Counted from the first letter of the stretch, positions 15,814 through 24,664 are shown. The stretch is 25,382 nt of DNA from Rs1 sp038900335 (GCA_038900335.1 JBBMRB010000029.1:1-25382); one strand, 5' to 3'. Program-made: numbers and translations. Notes: generated from the letters alone by a model not told the origin.

Positions 15814-17397
15814 ATGACGAATAACAATTCAAATTCATCAAAAAGCCCAGATTTTTCTGAGCCCTCGCCTTTTAAACTAGTTATGTTGAGCGCGATTACT
15901 TTGCTGATTTGTATTGTTTGTTGCTCCGCTGTCATTTATAGCTACACCCATACACAGGCTAAGCTATACACAGCAAAGCAAGTGACGATGGTCAAAAATC
16001 AAGCGAAGCTCACACTGCAACCGATGATATTATCCAAAGACATTTTAAGCATGAATGTCTATTTACAATCCTTGAGTGAAGCTGATTTTATTAATGGCAT
16101 CACTTTAGCGAACAACAAGCAGCAATTAATTGCTCGAGCTGGATTAGCCAATGGCCAAAAAGAGGAGCTAGACCTTTTCAGCCAACGATTGGCAATAGCC
16201 AAGCTCACCTTTTATATCAACAATAATCCAGCCAATCTTTTCTTCAAGCAGCTGCTATGGCTTTATTTAGCACTTGCCCTAATAAGTAGCGTCATCACTT
16301 TAATTGCTCTCGCTTATTTTTCGAAAAAGATTCTAAAAGACTTCAGTCAACGCTACCAACCTCTGTTAGAACACAGCTTTTCATTAGAACTTGCCAAAGC
16401 TAACACTCTAGAGCAAGAATCAGCGGCGCATTTTTCGACGGTATCTAACAAACCTAACTCACAGACAAACACAGTTATAAAAGATACCAACTCATTTGCT
16501 ATTGTTGATTTAAAAAGTTCGCCCACAGCAAGTATCGATCCAGCCATAAAAAAAGAGGTGGCACAATTACTGGAAAATAATGAGCTAGTGTCACTACTTA
16601 AACCAGATACTCAAGAGCGAATGCCTAGGTTTAAACCGTTTAATGAAGAACACGATGAGACAGAGCAACCAGCTATAGCAGATAACGAAATAGAGCTTAC
16701 TGAGACAATTCAATTTGTAGAAGAACGACCAAAGCCTGCTGTAGCGCCAAACAACATCAACAACCCGCTGCTACGAAAGCCACAGGAAGAACAATTAGAC
16801 CTCTACTCTCTTGAGCACCAAACAGAACTTAGCTTAAAAGCAGCTGACGCCGCTTATATGCTATTTATTGATTGCAGTAGTGGACGTGATCCCATTGAAG
16901 AACAAGAAGAGCACACGGCATTACTGACGCAATATCGCAAGTTGATAAAACTGGTGATAAACATTTACGGCGGCCATTTAGAACTATTAGCTAACGGCGA
17001 TATTCGAGTTCTATTTGACGATAGAGACAAAGACGACAATCATGGTATTCAAGCCTTATGTGCTGCCAAGTTATTTAATCAGCTGTATAAATATTACAAT
17101 CATCGACAAATAACGCGCATGCAACCAACATTGAATATTCAAACCTCTCTCGTTCGTGGCAATAGAGAAAAAATAGAACTGCTGCGTGAAGAGTCTCATT
17201 TCCTGACCTGTACGACAGCATCAAACGAGCTGATCAGCCACACCCCTTTAAGCGAGGTTGCAGCGTTAAAAGAATCCCTACTTGCAGGCGCACATACTGA
17301 ACGTCAAGACGAAGATAAGATCTTAATTATAAGTTTGAGTCCTAGCTATCAAGAACTACTTGAAAAACAAGCGCGCCATTTAGCAAAAAGTATCTAG
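15814..17397 (+). CDS. Two-TM membrane protein, AhpA/YtjB-like N-terminus with a degenerate nucleotide-cyclase-like C-terminus
   Basis: Function unknown. From the ATG at 15814 it has 527 aa. TM1 is at about 21-43 and TM2 at about 147-169. They enclose a roughly 100-residue extracytoplasmic domain like that of the AhpA/YtjB (Smp) family (COG3726). A low-complexity, acidic linker (about 185-335) leads to residues 340-500, which resemble a class III adenylate/guanylate cyclase domain: AAYMLFIDCS (Asp353), IYGGHLELLANGDIRVLF (Asp396), a helix ending at LYKYYN, then NIQTSLVRGN. Both metal-site aspartates are present, but the FxDIxGFT core and the late substrate- and transition-state-binding residues are not recognisable, so catalysis is doubtful. 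The frame is open back to TTG 15766, and no clear ribosome site is seen. A TATACT lies at 15750-15755 without a good -35. Confidence 0.75.
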   Translation: MTNNNSNSSKSPDFSEPSPFKLVMLSAITLLICIVCCSAVIYSYTHTQAKLYTAKQVTMVKNQAKLTLQPMILSKDILSMNVYLQSLSEADFINGITLANNKQQLIARAGLANGQKEELDLFSQRLAIAKLTFYINNNPANLFFKQLLWLYLALALISSVITLIALAYFSKKILKDFSQRYQPLLEHSFSLELAKANTLEQESAAHFSTVSNKPNSQTNTVIKDTNSFAIVDLKSSPTASIDPAIKKEVAQLLENNELVSLLKPDTQERMPRFKPFNEEHDETEQPAIADNEIELTETIQFVEERPKPAVAPNNINNPLLRKPQEEQLDLYSLEHQTELSLKAADAAYMLFIDCSSGRDPIEEQEEHTALLTQYRKLIKLVINIYGGHLELLANGDIRVLFDDRDKDDNHGIQALCAAKLFNQLYKYYNHRQITRMQPTLNIQTSLVRGNREKIELLREESHFLTCTTASNELISHTPLSEVAALKESLLAGAHTERQDEDKILIISLSPSYQELLEKQARHLAKSI

Positions 17398-17399
17398 CT

Positions 17400-18290
17400 C
17401 TACTGAGGAGCCTGTACAATCAACTCTTGTTTTTGAGTATCAAAATAGGCATGGCTATTAAGCGCCACAGCATAGTTGAGCGGGCCATGGCCACTTTTAA
17501 GGCCAAATGCGATAGGAATATCATAATCCGATAACACATCAAGGATAACTGCTTGCAAGTCGTTATAAGGATCCGTACATTGATGCATATCGCCAAACAC
17601 CACGCCATTGACTACATCCATAATCCGCGCATGACACAATTGATTGAGCATTCTATCAATTTTATAAGGCGCCTCACCGACATCTTCCAATAGCAAAATA
17701 GCACCGTCAAAACTAGGCATATGAGCTGAGCCTATTGCCGCGCATAGCACAGATAAACACCCGCCTAACAATCGCCCCTGCCCCTGCCCTGGTTTAATCA
17801 TTTTTATACCATAGTGATGAGTGCTCGGCTTAAATAAGGCAGCATATAGCGCCGCCTGATTCTCTATCGCACTCGCTGTGTGTGCTAACAATTGTTGAGT
17901 TGCTACATTTGGCCCATGTATGCAGCTAACTTGTGGAAAGTTAGCTGCCATCGCTAAATGTAAACTGGTGATATCTGAGTAACCAATCAATATTTTATTG
18001 GCAACTTGTGCCACAGCCGGCAACTTATTTAATAGCCGAGCAGAACCATAGCCGCCTCTGGTACAAAAAATAGCTTTGTAGTCATCATTCATCAATGCTT
18101 GGTTCAAATGTTTTTGTCTTAACTCATCACTACCTGCTAAATAAAAGTAATGATCATGCTCAACTAACACATCAACTTGCAGCGACCATTGTTTTAGCAA
18201 ACTGACAGCTTGATCTAACAGCTCTCTCTCCAGGGTTCTAAATTGTGCAGCGGGTGCAATGATAGCAACACGATCATTTGCTTGAAGCAT
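17400..18290 (-). CDS. ldcA: Muramoyltetrapeptide LD-carboxypeptidase (peptidase S66)
   Basis: Removes the terminal D-Ala from tetrapeptides released from the wall, in cytoplasmic murein recycling. The 296-aa protein lacks a signal peptide. The S66 triad is visible: Ser105 in IGYSDITS, Glu202 in LLLEDVGEAPYKIDRML and His268 in KSGHGPLN. TRGGYGSARLL is also diagnostic. AAGGA seven bases before the ATG supports the start. It converges with the plus-strand gene, with only 2 bp between stop codons and no terminator seen. It lies 90 bp downstream of the antiporter gene on the same strand. Confidence 0.95.
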   Translation of the reverse strand: MLQANDRVAIIAPAAQFRTLERELLDQAVSLLKQWSLQVDVLVEHDHYFYLAGSDELRQKHLNQALMNDDYKAIFCTRGGYGSARLLNKLPAVAQVANKILIGYSDITSLHLAMAANFPQVSCIHGPNVATQQLLAHTASAIENQAALYAALFKPSTHHYGIKMIKPGQGQGRLLGGCLSVLCAAIGSAHMPSFDGAILLLEDVGEAPYKIDRMLNQLCHARIMDVVNGVVFGDMHQCTDPYNDLQAVILDVLSDYDIPIAFGLKSGHGPLNYAVALNSHAYFDTQKQELIVQAPQ

Positions 18291-18380
18291 GGTTTTTCCT
18301 TAATGTTTTGGCAAGCTTTTACAATAGGCTAATAACAGCAATCAATTAGTAACGCACTTGAGATGTAACCTGCAAGGCTG

Positions 18381-19958
18381 CTAATTTTCTATTAAGCGCT
18401 CAGTAGCATGTTTGGCAAAGGCACTACCGGCTTCTAAGTAGAAGTTATAGGTAATATCAGCACCTAGCCTCTCCAATTCTTTCTGCTCATCAGGATAACC
18501 CGCTATTGCTGTCACTGAACCTGAAAAACCAGAGAGTGTTAACTGCTCTAATGCGGCTAAATTCTGAATATGCTTAGGCATTGCCAACATAACCATCTTT
18601 ACATCTGAGTGGTTAATACGCTGCCAAAAATCGGGGTCAGTCGCGTCATCAATGATAATCGAGCGGTTTAAACTGCGATGATATTTGGCACTCTCGTGAT
18701 TAATATCAACACCTGCCACCAGCCCTGGGTAATCTTTTTCCATCGTTTCATAGGCACCAGAGCCTACGCGGCCCATACCAAAAATCAAAATATTGACGTT
18801 TTGCAACGACACTTGCTGTTCAAAGCTTAATCGACTTTTTGTTTCGTAACGCATTAACCAATCTTCAATTTTAATATAGATTTGGTTAGAGAAGGTATTC
18901 AAAGGCGAGGCAATAATAAAAGTCAGAGACACAGAGATACCGACAACTGCTAACCACTGATTAGAGATCCAGCCACTAGAAGAAGCCAGCGCGCAAACAA
19001 TCAAACCAAACTCACTATAATTAGCCAAGGTAAATGAGTTTAATAGTGATGTACGTGCGCGCACTTTAAACATGTTGGTAAAGATATAATAAAATATAAC
19101 CTTTATTGGCAAGATAGCCACTAACAAGATCGATGCCAACAAGACCTCAGCAGAGAATTGTGAATTCAACCCTATTGTGAGGAAAAAGCCCACCAGCATT
19201 AAATCTTTAAAATTAAGTAGCGATTTAGCCAACTCCCCCGATTTTTTATGAGAAGCGAACAGCATACCAACGATCAACGCCCCTAAATCACCTTTTAATC
19301 CGGCAAACTCAAATCCGTGATAACCAATTAACAGCGCCATAAATAGGCCGAACAAAGGTAGCACTTCACCATGCTTTGAGCCATTTAAAACTTTAAACAT
19401 AACAGGGCGCAGTAAAGGTAGTGCAACCAGTAAAGCTAACGCCCATATATTGGGTGTTTTACCAGTGCTAATCGCGAGAAAAACGACCGCAAATATATCC
19501 TGCATAACCAAAATTGCGATAGATAACTTGGCATGAAAACTTGCCATTTCACCGCGCTCTTCCAATACTTTGACGGCAAATACAGTACTGGAAAAACTAA
19601 ACGCGAAGGCAATAAGCAAAGAGGTTTCTAGGGTTAAATCGACAAAAAGCGGAAGTGAAAAATAACTTAGCAGCATCATAATGGCGGAAAAAGTGACACT
19701 GCAAAAAATAATATGTAACGAGGCTGGTGCCCAGACATACACCTTTGCCAATGTTTTGATTTGCAACTTCAAACCAATGGTAAATAATAATAAAGTCACA
19801 CCTAAAGAGGATAATGTCTGCAGCGCCTCTGTCGATTCATAACCTGCACTGCGCAGCACAAACCCTGCAGCTAAAAAACCAATTAAAGGCGGTAAACGTA
19901 GTTGTAAAATTATGAAACCACAGACAAAAGCAGTACAAAAGTAAATTATTTCTAGCAT
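18381..19958 (-). CDS. Kef-type CPA2 cation/proton antiporter with RCK (TrkA-N) domain
   Basis: Inner-membrane monovalent cation:proton antiporter, probably K+ efflux. Residues 1-355 hold about twelve hydrophobic segments of the CPA2 (Na_H_Exchanger) fold, including SFSSTVFAVKVLEE (121-134) and the conserved VMQD with Asp154. A cytoplasmic RCK/TrkA-N domain follows at about 386-525, with the Rossmann motif GMGRVGSGAYE (394-404) and Asp418 at the end of the second strand. At 525 aa it is shorter than E. coli KefC/YbaL, whose tails extend further. No KefF/KefG ancillary gene is adjacent. Regulation by glutathione adducts cannot be judged from sequence. Confidence 0.9.
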   Translation of the reverse strand: MLEIIYFCTAFVCGFIILQLRLPPLIGFLAAGFVLRSAGYESTEALQTLSSLGVTLLLFTIGLKLQIKTLAKVYVWAPASLHIIFCSVTFSAIMMLLSYFSLPLFVDLTLETSLLIAFAFSFSSTVFAVKVLEERGEMASFHAKLSIAILVMQDIFAVVFLAISTGKTPNIWALALLVALPLLRPVMFKVLNGSKHGEVLPLFGLFMALLIGYHGFEFAGLKGDLGALIVGMLFASHKKSGELAKSLLNFKDLMLVGFFLTIGLNSQFSAEVLLASILLVAILPIKVIFYYIFTNMFKVRARTSLLNSFTLANYSEFGLIVCALASSSGWISNQWLAVVGISVSLTFIIASPLNTFSNQIYIKIEDWLMRYETKSRLSFEQQVSLQNVNILIFGMGRVGSGAYETMEKDYPGLVAGVDINHESAKYHRSLNRSIIIDDATDPDFWQRINHSDVKMVMLAMPKHIQNLAALEQLTLSGFSGSVTAIAGYPDEQKELERLGADITYNFYLEAGSAFAKHATERLIEN

Positions 19959-20280
19959 TATCAGTACTCTAGCTATTTATTATCACTCATTAATTTTTCT
20001 ACATAGCCATTACTAAATATATTATCAGCAGCAAATGGTCTAGCAACAAACTTACTGGTCATAATTTATCAGATATCCAACTCGTTAGTAAGCTTTTAAA
20101 TACATATTATTTACAATAAACGCACTGTAAATATGTTTTAAAATAATGACTTAACTAGAATTTAAGCGGCATAACACATTTAAATGACAAGTAGTACATG
20201 CAAACCCACACATTAGTTTATGCATTTAATAACGACATATTATAGATATTTACTAATAAAGCCGTACTCGTTAGCTATCG
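19959..20280. other. 322-bp AT-rich intergenic region, RNase T2 gene to antiporter gene
   Basis: It contains the candidate antiporter promoter at 20019-20046 and an imperfect inverted repeat at 20102-20136 (ACATAT...TTACA against TGTAAATATGT, loop about 10 nt). I see no good intrinsic terminator after the RNase gene and no coding sequence. Confidence 0.6.
20019..20046 (-). promoter_or_regulatory. Candidate promoter of the antiporter gene
   Basis: On the minus strand TTGCTA (20046-20041) is followed after 16 bp by TAATAT (20024-20019). The predicted transcript would start about 50 bases before the ATG at 19958. The match is reasonable but the region is AT-rich, so chance matches are likely. 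Confidence 0.4.
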
Positions 20281-21174
20281 CTATTTTGCTTTAACCCAAC
20301 CGGCTGCCACAGCAGCACTTTCAGAGCTAAAACATTTTTCACCTTGATTAACAGCAATTTTAACCGACTGATAATTTGGGTGATCAGCCGTAAAATATAA
20401 TCGTTTATTGGATTTTTTCGATATATTTCCTTTGATTACACACGCATTCAGCTGATCATTAATATTGGCAGAGCGTTTACCAGCACTACCACTTACAGAG
20501 CTACTTCTGCTAGGACAGGCCATAGCTGCAAAGTTATTATCAAAGCAAAACTGCCACTCTTTTGACTTGGCAGAAAACTGCACAGCACCTGGCACTAAAT
20601 GCGGATTATTTTGATACCACCACTGTCTATTTTGGCTGCTATAAGTAAGCTCTTTAGCGGGCAAGTGCAGTTGCTGATGCAATATTTTAGCCTGGTTAAA
20701 GTAACCTTCAGGTGTTTGTAATTTTGCACTACTCATACACGTACCATGATATTCATATTCATGCTGTAACAACCACACACTTGGCGTCATACAAAGGTAA
20801 GGCTCTAACTTAGCTCTTGAAATTTTTGGCTGATCACCTTGACACGCTCGCGGGTAACGATCTTTTGTCAGCAAGCTTCCCTGCGGCCAAAAACCATGTA
20901 ATATATAACCAAAAGATTGATCAGTACCGCATTGCAAAAAGTTCTTAGCACCCGCTCGTTTACTACTCGCACTCGCTTTTTCACAAAAATTAGGCGCCCA
21001 TGAGTACGACAGCAAATAATAATCTGATGTTATATTATTTATCTCACTTACTTTGACCTTGTTGTCGTATTGAGCAAATGTATCGTCACTATTAACACAG
21101 CTATTGGCAAAAACAACTGAGGGTAATATTAGCGAAACAGTTAATTGTGCTAGTGATATCAGCATCCCTCTCAT
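20281..21174 (-). CDS. Secreted RNase T2 with C-terminal cysteine microdomain
   Basis: Non-specific endoribonuclease of the T2 family, exported by an N-terminal signal peptide (cleavage near VFANS, residue 24). The 297-aa protein has active-site segment CAS I as LHGFWPQ (His93) and CAS II as QHEYEYHGTC (His138, Glu139, His143), with many cysteines for disulfides. After the T2 domain, a Ser/Gly-rich linker (about 222-238) leads to about 50 residues with KGNIS, LYFTADHPNYQ and KCFSSESAAVAAGW. This resembles the short 'sunset'-type domain often appended to thermonuclease-like nucleases; E. coli RNase I lacks it. AAGGAG five bases before the ATG fixes the start. It lies just downstream of the TRAP operon terminator, and I see no separate promoter. 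Confidence 0.93.
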   Translation of the reverse strand: MRGMLISLAQLTVSLILPSVVFANSCVNSDDTFAQYDNKVKVSEINNITSDYYLLSYSWAPNFCEKASASSKRAGAKNFLQCGTDQSFGYILHGFWPQGSLLTKDRYPRACQGDQPKISRAKLEPYLCMTPSVWLLQHEYEYHGTCMSSAKLQTPEGYFNQAKILHQQLHLPAKELTYSSQNRQWWYQNNPHLVPGAVQFSAKSKEWQFCFDNNFAAMACPSRSSSVSGSAGKRSANINDQLNACVIKGNISKKSNKRLYFTADHPNYQSVKIAVNQGEKCFSSESAAVAAGWVKAK

Positions 21175-21207
21175 ATGAACTCCTTGTATTACTGGATTGA
21201 TCTACTT

Positions 21208-21231
21208 AAAAAAGCAGCGCATGCTGCTTTT
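21208..21231 (-). terminator. Intrinsic terminator of the TAXI-TRAP operon
   Basis: On the minus strand the stem AGCAGC, loop ATGC and GCTGCT are followed by a T6 run (21213-21208). It begins 14 bp after the permease stop at 21245 and lies 34 bp before the RNase T2 start at 21174, so transcription of the RNase gene from upstream would need read-through. Confidence 0.85.
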
Positions 21232-21244
21232 ATTTTAGAGCTAT

Positions 21245-23281
21245 CTATACCTTCAAAGCTTCTCTTCGCTGTTTCATTTGCCAAAAAATCATAGGGCTAA
21301 TCAGCACAAGACCAACCAGCATAGTGATTAAACCGGGCGCGATAAATAAGAATGAAACTAAAGCGAAATACCAACGCTGAGCCATTGTCATCGGTGCAAT
21401 CAAATAACCAGCAAAAGCGGTACCCAAGGTCGCAATACCCAACATCGCGCCAATTAAGGTAATAAAGAAAGCACTCCAAGTAAAGCCCTGAGCAACTAAC
21501 AACAGCGCAGGCGAATAGACAAACACGAAAGGCACTAATGCTTTAGCGATCCCTAATCTAAACGCAGTATTACCTGTTCTAAATGGATTAGCTCCGGCAA
21601 TACCCGCCGCGGCATAAGCTGCTAGAGCAACAGGAGGCGTAATATCAGCTAGCACTCCGTAATAAAAGACAAAGAAGTGAGAAACGATAGGCTCAATCTG
21701 CAATTGTGCTAATGCCGGAGCTGCGACAGCGACCAAGATGATATAGGTTGCGGTTGTCGGAATACCGGCGCCCATAATAATACAGGCTAACGCTATCAGA
21801 ACCAATGATACAAACAGCGCCCACTGTTCAATACTAAAAAAGTTTAACGGCCAGATGCTTCCTAAAACATCAGCCATATCGGTTGCAGTTTGCACAACCA
21901 CATAACCTAGGCGAAAACCCACGCCGGTTAGTGTTACCACACCTACCACAATACCAACGGTTGCAGCTGCAGCACCTACTGCAATGGTATTTTTAGCACC
22001 TAACGCTAATGAATCCCAAAGGTCTTTAGGGGACAATCTGTTAACGGGGTTTAAAAAACCCACCACTATACAGGCAATAATGCCATAAACGGCCGCAAAG
22101 TCAGGTGTGCGCCCAGCCAGAATAAAATACACTAATACAATTAACGGAATAACAGCTAGCCAGTGTTGCTTAAGCACTAAACCTGCTTTAGGTAATTCAT
22201 CTGCACTTAAACCACGAAGCCCTAACTTTTTCGCCTCTAAATGCACCATGATAAAAATACCAAAATAATGCAATAATGCCGGAAATAGCGCCGCCGCTAA
22301 AATATCCCGCAACGGTACCTCTAAGTATTCCACCATAATAAAGGCTGCGGCACCAAGTATCGGTGGCGTTATTTGCCCGCCAGTGGATGATGTCGCCTCA
22401 ACAGCGCCTGCAAAATGTGGCGGGTACCCCACTTTTTTCATCGCAGGTATCGTCAGCGCTCCCGTGGTCACGGTATTAGCAATGGAGGAGCCTGATATAG
22501 TCCCCATAAATGCGGATGAGAAAATAGCCACTTTAGCAGGACCACCTGAATAACGTCCTGCGATTACCATTGCCAAATCAATAAACAGCTGACCTAAACC
22601 AATTCTTGTCGCGAGTACGCCAAATAAAATAAATAGAAATACGTATTGCGCCATGACACCTATCGCCACACCATATATACCTTGGTTAGTCATATACAGA
22701 TGATTAATGAGCCCCAACCAACTGCTACCACCATGCTTTAAGGCACCGGGTGCATAGGGGCCAAACAGGGCAAAGGCTATAAATATCATCCCAATGATAG
22801 GCAGTGCCGGTCCAACTGACCGCCTTGTTGCCTCCAACGTCAACACCAACAGTATAGTCCCCATCAAGACATCAATTGGTGCGGGGTTACCGACTCTTTG
22901 GGCAACTATTTCAGGGGGCAAGAAAGGCAGGTAGAGTGCGGCGGCAACAGCTGCCAGACAAAAAAACAAATCAAGAATGGCTACACCGCTAACACGATAC
23001 CAAGTGTTTTTAGCAGGCTCGGTAGAATCCGTTCTTTTCCAAGAAAACAATAAAAACACCAAACCCAGCACAAAGGACAAGTGCAGACCTCGATGCAATA
23101 ACTCTCTAACTAAACCAAAACCGGATGCATAAAAATGATAGCACGACATGGCAACTAAAATAATCGAGGTAATGATAGCGATTACCTTACCGGTCGGCCT
23201 AAACGCTAACTCAGGATCATACTTTCGCTCAATGGCTTTTAAATCTTCTGCATTTAATTGTTTGTCAGTTTGCTTAGACAT
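21245..23281 (-). CDS. TRAP transporter fused permease (DctQM type), TAXI system
   Basis: Inner-membrane permease of a tripartite ATP-independent periplasmic transporter, driven by an ion gradient. From the ATG at 23281 (AGGAG six bases upstream) it has 678 aa. The N-terminal third holds the four-TM small-subunit part. The rest is the roughly 12-TM large subunit, with the signature GTISGSSIANTVTTGALTIP followed by VEATSSTGGQITPPILGA. Fused subunits are usual for TAXI-type TRAP systems. The frame continues to 23347, but without a ribosome site. It follows the receptor gene after a 133-bp gap containing hairpins. The substrate cannot be told from sequence; TAXI systems are linked to dicarboxylates and glutamate-like solutes. 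Confidence 0.96.
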   Translation of the reverse strand: MSKQTDKQLNAEDLKAIERKYDPELAFRPTGKVIAIITSIILVAMSCYHFYASGFGLVRELLHRGLHLSFVLGLVFLLFSWKRTDSTEPAKNTWYRVSGVAILDLFFCLAAVAAALYLPFLPPEIVAQRVGNPAPIDVLMGTILLVLTLEATRRSVGPALPIIGMIFIAFALFGPYAPGALKHGGSSWLGLINHLYMTNQGIYGVAIGVMAQYVFLFILFGVLATRIGLGQLFIDLAMVIAGRYSGGPAKVAIFSSAFMGTISGSSIANTVTTGALTIPAMKKVGYPPHFAGAVEATSSTGGQITPPILGAAAFIMVEYLEVPLRDILAAALFPALLHYFGIFIMVHLEAKKLGLRGLSADELPKAGLVLKQHWLAVIPLIVLVYFILAGRTPDFAAVYGIIACIVVGFLNPVNRLSPKDLWDSLALGAKNTIAVGAAAATVGIVVGVVTLTGVGFRLGYVVVQTATDMADVLGSIWPLNFFSIEQWALFVSLVLIALACIIMGAGIPTTATYIILVAVAAPALAQLQIEPIVSHFFVFYYGVLADITPPVALAAYAAAGIAGANPFRTGNTAFRLGIAKALVPFVFVYSPALLLVAQGFTWSAFFITLIGAMLGIATLGTAFAGYLIAPMTMAQRWYFALVSFLFIAPGLITMLVGLVLISPMIFWQMKQRREALKV

Positions 23282-23341
23282 TGATACTCCTAATATTCTA
23301 AAGCCAGGTAGTGGCCTATAACATAAACAGCGAGGGCAATA

Positions 23342-23393
23342 GAACAAGAGACAAACGTCTGTTCAAATAAATACGGGTACTCAAGGTACCCGT
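23342..23393 (-). promoter_or_regulatory. Two intergenic hairpins between TAXI receptor and TRAP permease genes
   Basis: A perfect 8-bp stem ACGGGTAC/GTACCCGT with 5-nt loop lies at 23373-23393, 21 bp after the receptor stop. An imperfect stem (GAACA..GA / TCTGTTC) lies at 23342-23364. The first hairpin is followed on the minus strand by ATTTATTTG, not a clean U-tract. It may stabilise receptor mRNA or partly terminate transcription, giving more receptor than permease; that role is inferred. Confidence 0.6.
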
Positions 23394-23414
23394 AAACTTT
23401 ATAAGGACTGCTCT

Positions 23415-24431
23415 TTATTTTAACAATCCAGCTTCTTTATAAAAGCGTTCTGCCCCTGCGTGTAATGGCACACCAACACCAGATAATGCAGTTTCAGCAG
23501 TAATAGTTTTACCCTTTGCATGACCTACATCTAATAGTGTTCGTGATTTATCATTCCACAACGCTTTAGTTATGTTGTAGATAAGCTCTTCACTTTCACT
23601 GGCGTTAGTATACCACTGCGCACCTACGGCAACCGTTGCAACACTATCAACACCTTCATAGGTTCCTGCAGGGATAGAGCTTTGTGCAAAGAAACCATAT
23701 TTGCTCGCTAACTGCTCAGCTGCGGCTCCATCAATCGGTACCAGCTTAATTTTCTCAGCAGAGGCCAGCTCCACCAAACTACCTGTTGGGTAACCGGCGA
23801 CAGTAAAGAAGGCATCTATTTTACCGTTGCGTAACGCTTGCGATGCCGCGTTACCTTTTAGTGCTTCAGCGACGACTTCTTTTGAGCTCAAGCCATTCGC
23901 CTCCAATATTAAATTAGCATCTACATAAGTACCAGAGCCTGGCTCATCTAAAGACACGCGCTTACCTTTTAAGTCGGCAACTGAGTTGATACCACTATCG
24001 GCTAACGCCACTAAATGGATATGTTCTTCAAATAGCGCGGCAATAGTACGCAGATTCTTAGCAGGCTCTTTGCCCGCCATTGTACCTGTGCCGGTATACG
24101 CCCAATAAGCAACATCAGATTGTGCGAAGCCTGAGTTACGCAAACCAGATAAAATAGCATTGATGTTATCGACAGAGCCACGTGATGACACCGCTGATGC
24201 AATTAAACCTTCGACTCCACAACTACCTCCCTCTTCACAAGGCCTTGAGCCTGGTGGTTTAGATATCGCATTGGCAATAACGCCACCAACAGGATAATAA
24301 GTGTAAGCTGTGCCACCGGTACCAATGGTAAAAAAGTTTAATTGAGCAGCAAATACTGGTGCGCTAACGCTAGTTAAAACAAGCGCTGCACTTAGAACAG
24401 CACTCTTCCAACTCTTTGCTATTTTTATCAT
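23415..24431 (-). CDS. TAXI family TRAP transporter solute-binding protein
   Basis: Periplasmic receptor of the TRAP system. The 338-aa protein has a Sec signal peptide (cleavage near VFA-AQ, residue 28). It starts its mature part with FFTIGTGGTAYTYYPVGG, the TAXI signature, followed by the insert RPCEEGGSCGVEGLIAS (Cys65 and Cys71 may pair). DLKGKRVSLDEPGSGT and DAFFTVAGYPTGS are further family motifs. AAGGG precedes the ATG. It is first in the operon and diverges from the carbonic anhydrase gene across 233 bp. Confidence 0.96.
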   Translation of the reverse strand: MIKIAKSWKSAVLSAALVLTSVSAPVFAAQLNFFTIGTGGTAYTYYPVGGVIANAISKPPGSRPCEEGGSCGVEGLIASAVSSRGSVDNINAILSGLRNSGFAQSDVAYWAYTGTGTMAGKEPAKNLRTIAALFEEHIHLVALADSGINSVADLKGKRVSLDEPGSGTYVDANLILEANGLSSKEVVAEALKGNAASQALRNGKIDAFFTVAGYPTGSLVELASAEKIKLVPIDGAAAEQLASKYGFFAQSSIPAGTYEGVDSVATVAVGAQWYTNASESEELIYNITKALWNDKSRTLLDVGHAKGKTITAETALSGVGVPLHAGAERFYKEAGLLK

Positions 24432-24585
24432 AATTATTCCCTTTAGGATTATCTGTTTTATATACTTTATAAGTTAGCATGATTTTAGCTATACAGACAG
24501 AGCCAGTTTTAGTAATAACAATTTTAAATAAGTAGACTAAACCACTATCGATAATTACCTCTACCCACTTTTGTGTAAGCAAGTG

Positions 24586-24613
24586 TTAGTAACAGTTACC
24601 TTGTTGTCACTAA
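24586..24613. repeat. Imperfect inverted repeat upstream of the carbonic anhydrase gene
   Basis: TTAGTAACA at 24586-24594 faces TTGTCACTAA at 24604-24613, one mismatch across nine positions. It lies just before a TATACT (24621-24626), which may be the -10 of the carbonic anhydrase promoter, though no well-spaced -35 is clear. It is an operator candidate only. Confidence 0.3.
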
Positions 24614-24664
24614 AACTAGGTATACTTAAGCAATATTAAAATTAGTTCGGGAGTTAATTCAACT

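Noticed and set aside
23282..23347. Longer N-terminus for the TRAP permease (22 extra residues)
   Set aside because: The ATG at 23281 has AGGAG at six bases and begins a typical permease N-terminus; the extension has no ribosome site.
24370..24582. 70-aa minus-strand frame upstream of and overlapping the TAXI receptor start
   Set aside because: It overlaps the signal-peptide coding region in another frame, is AT-rich and lacks any domain or good ribosome site.
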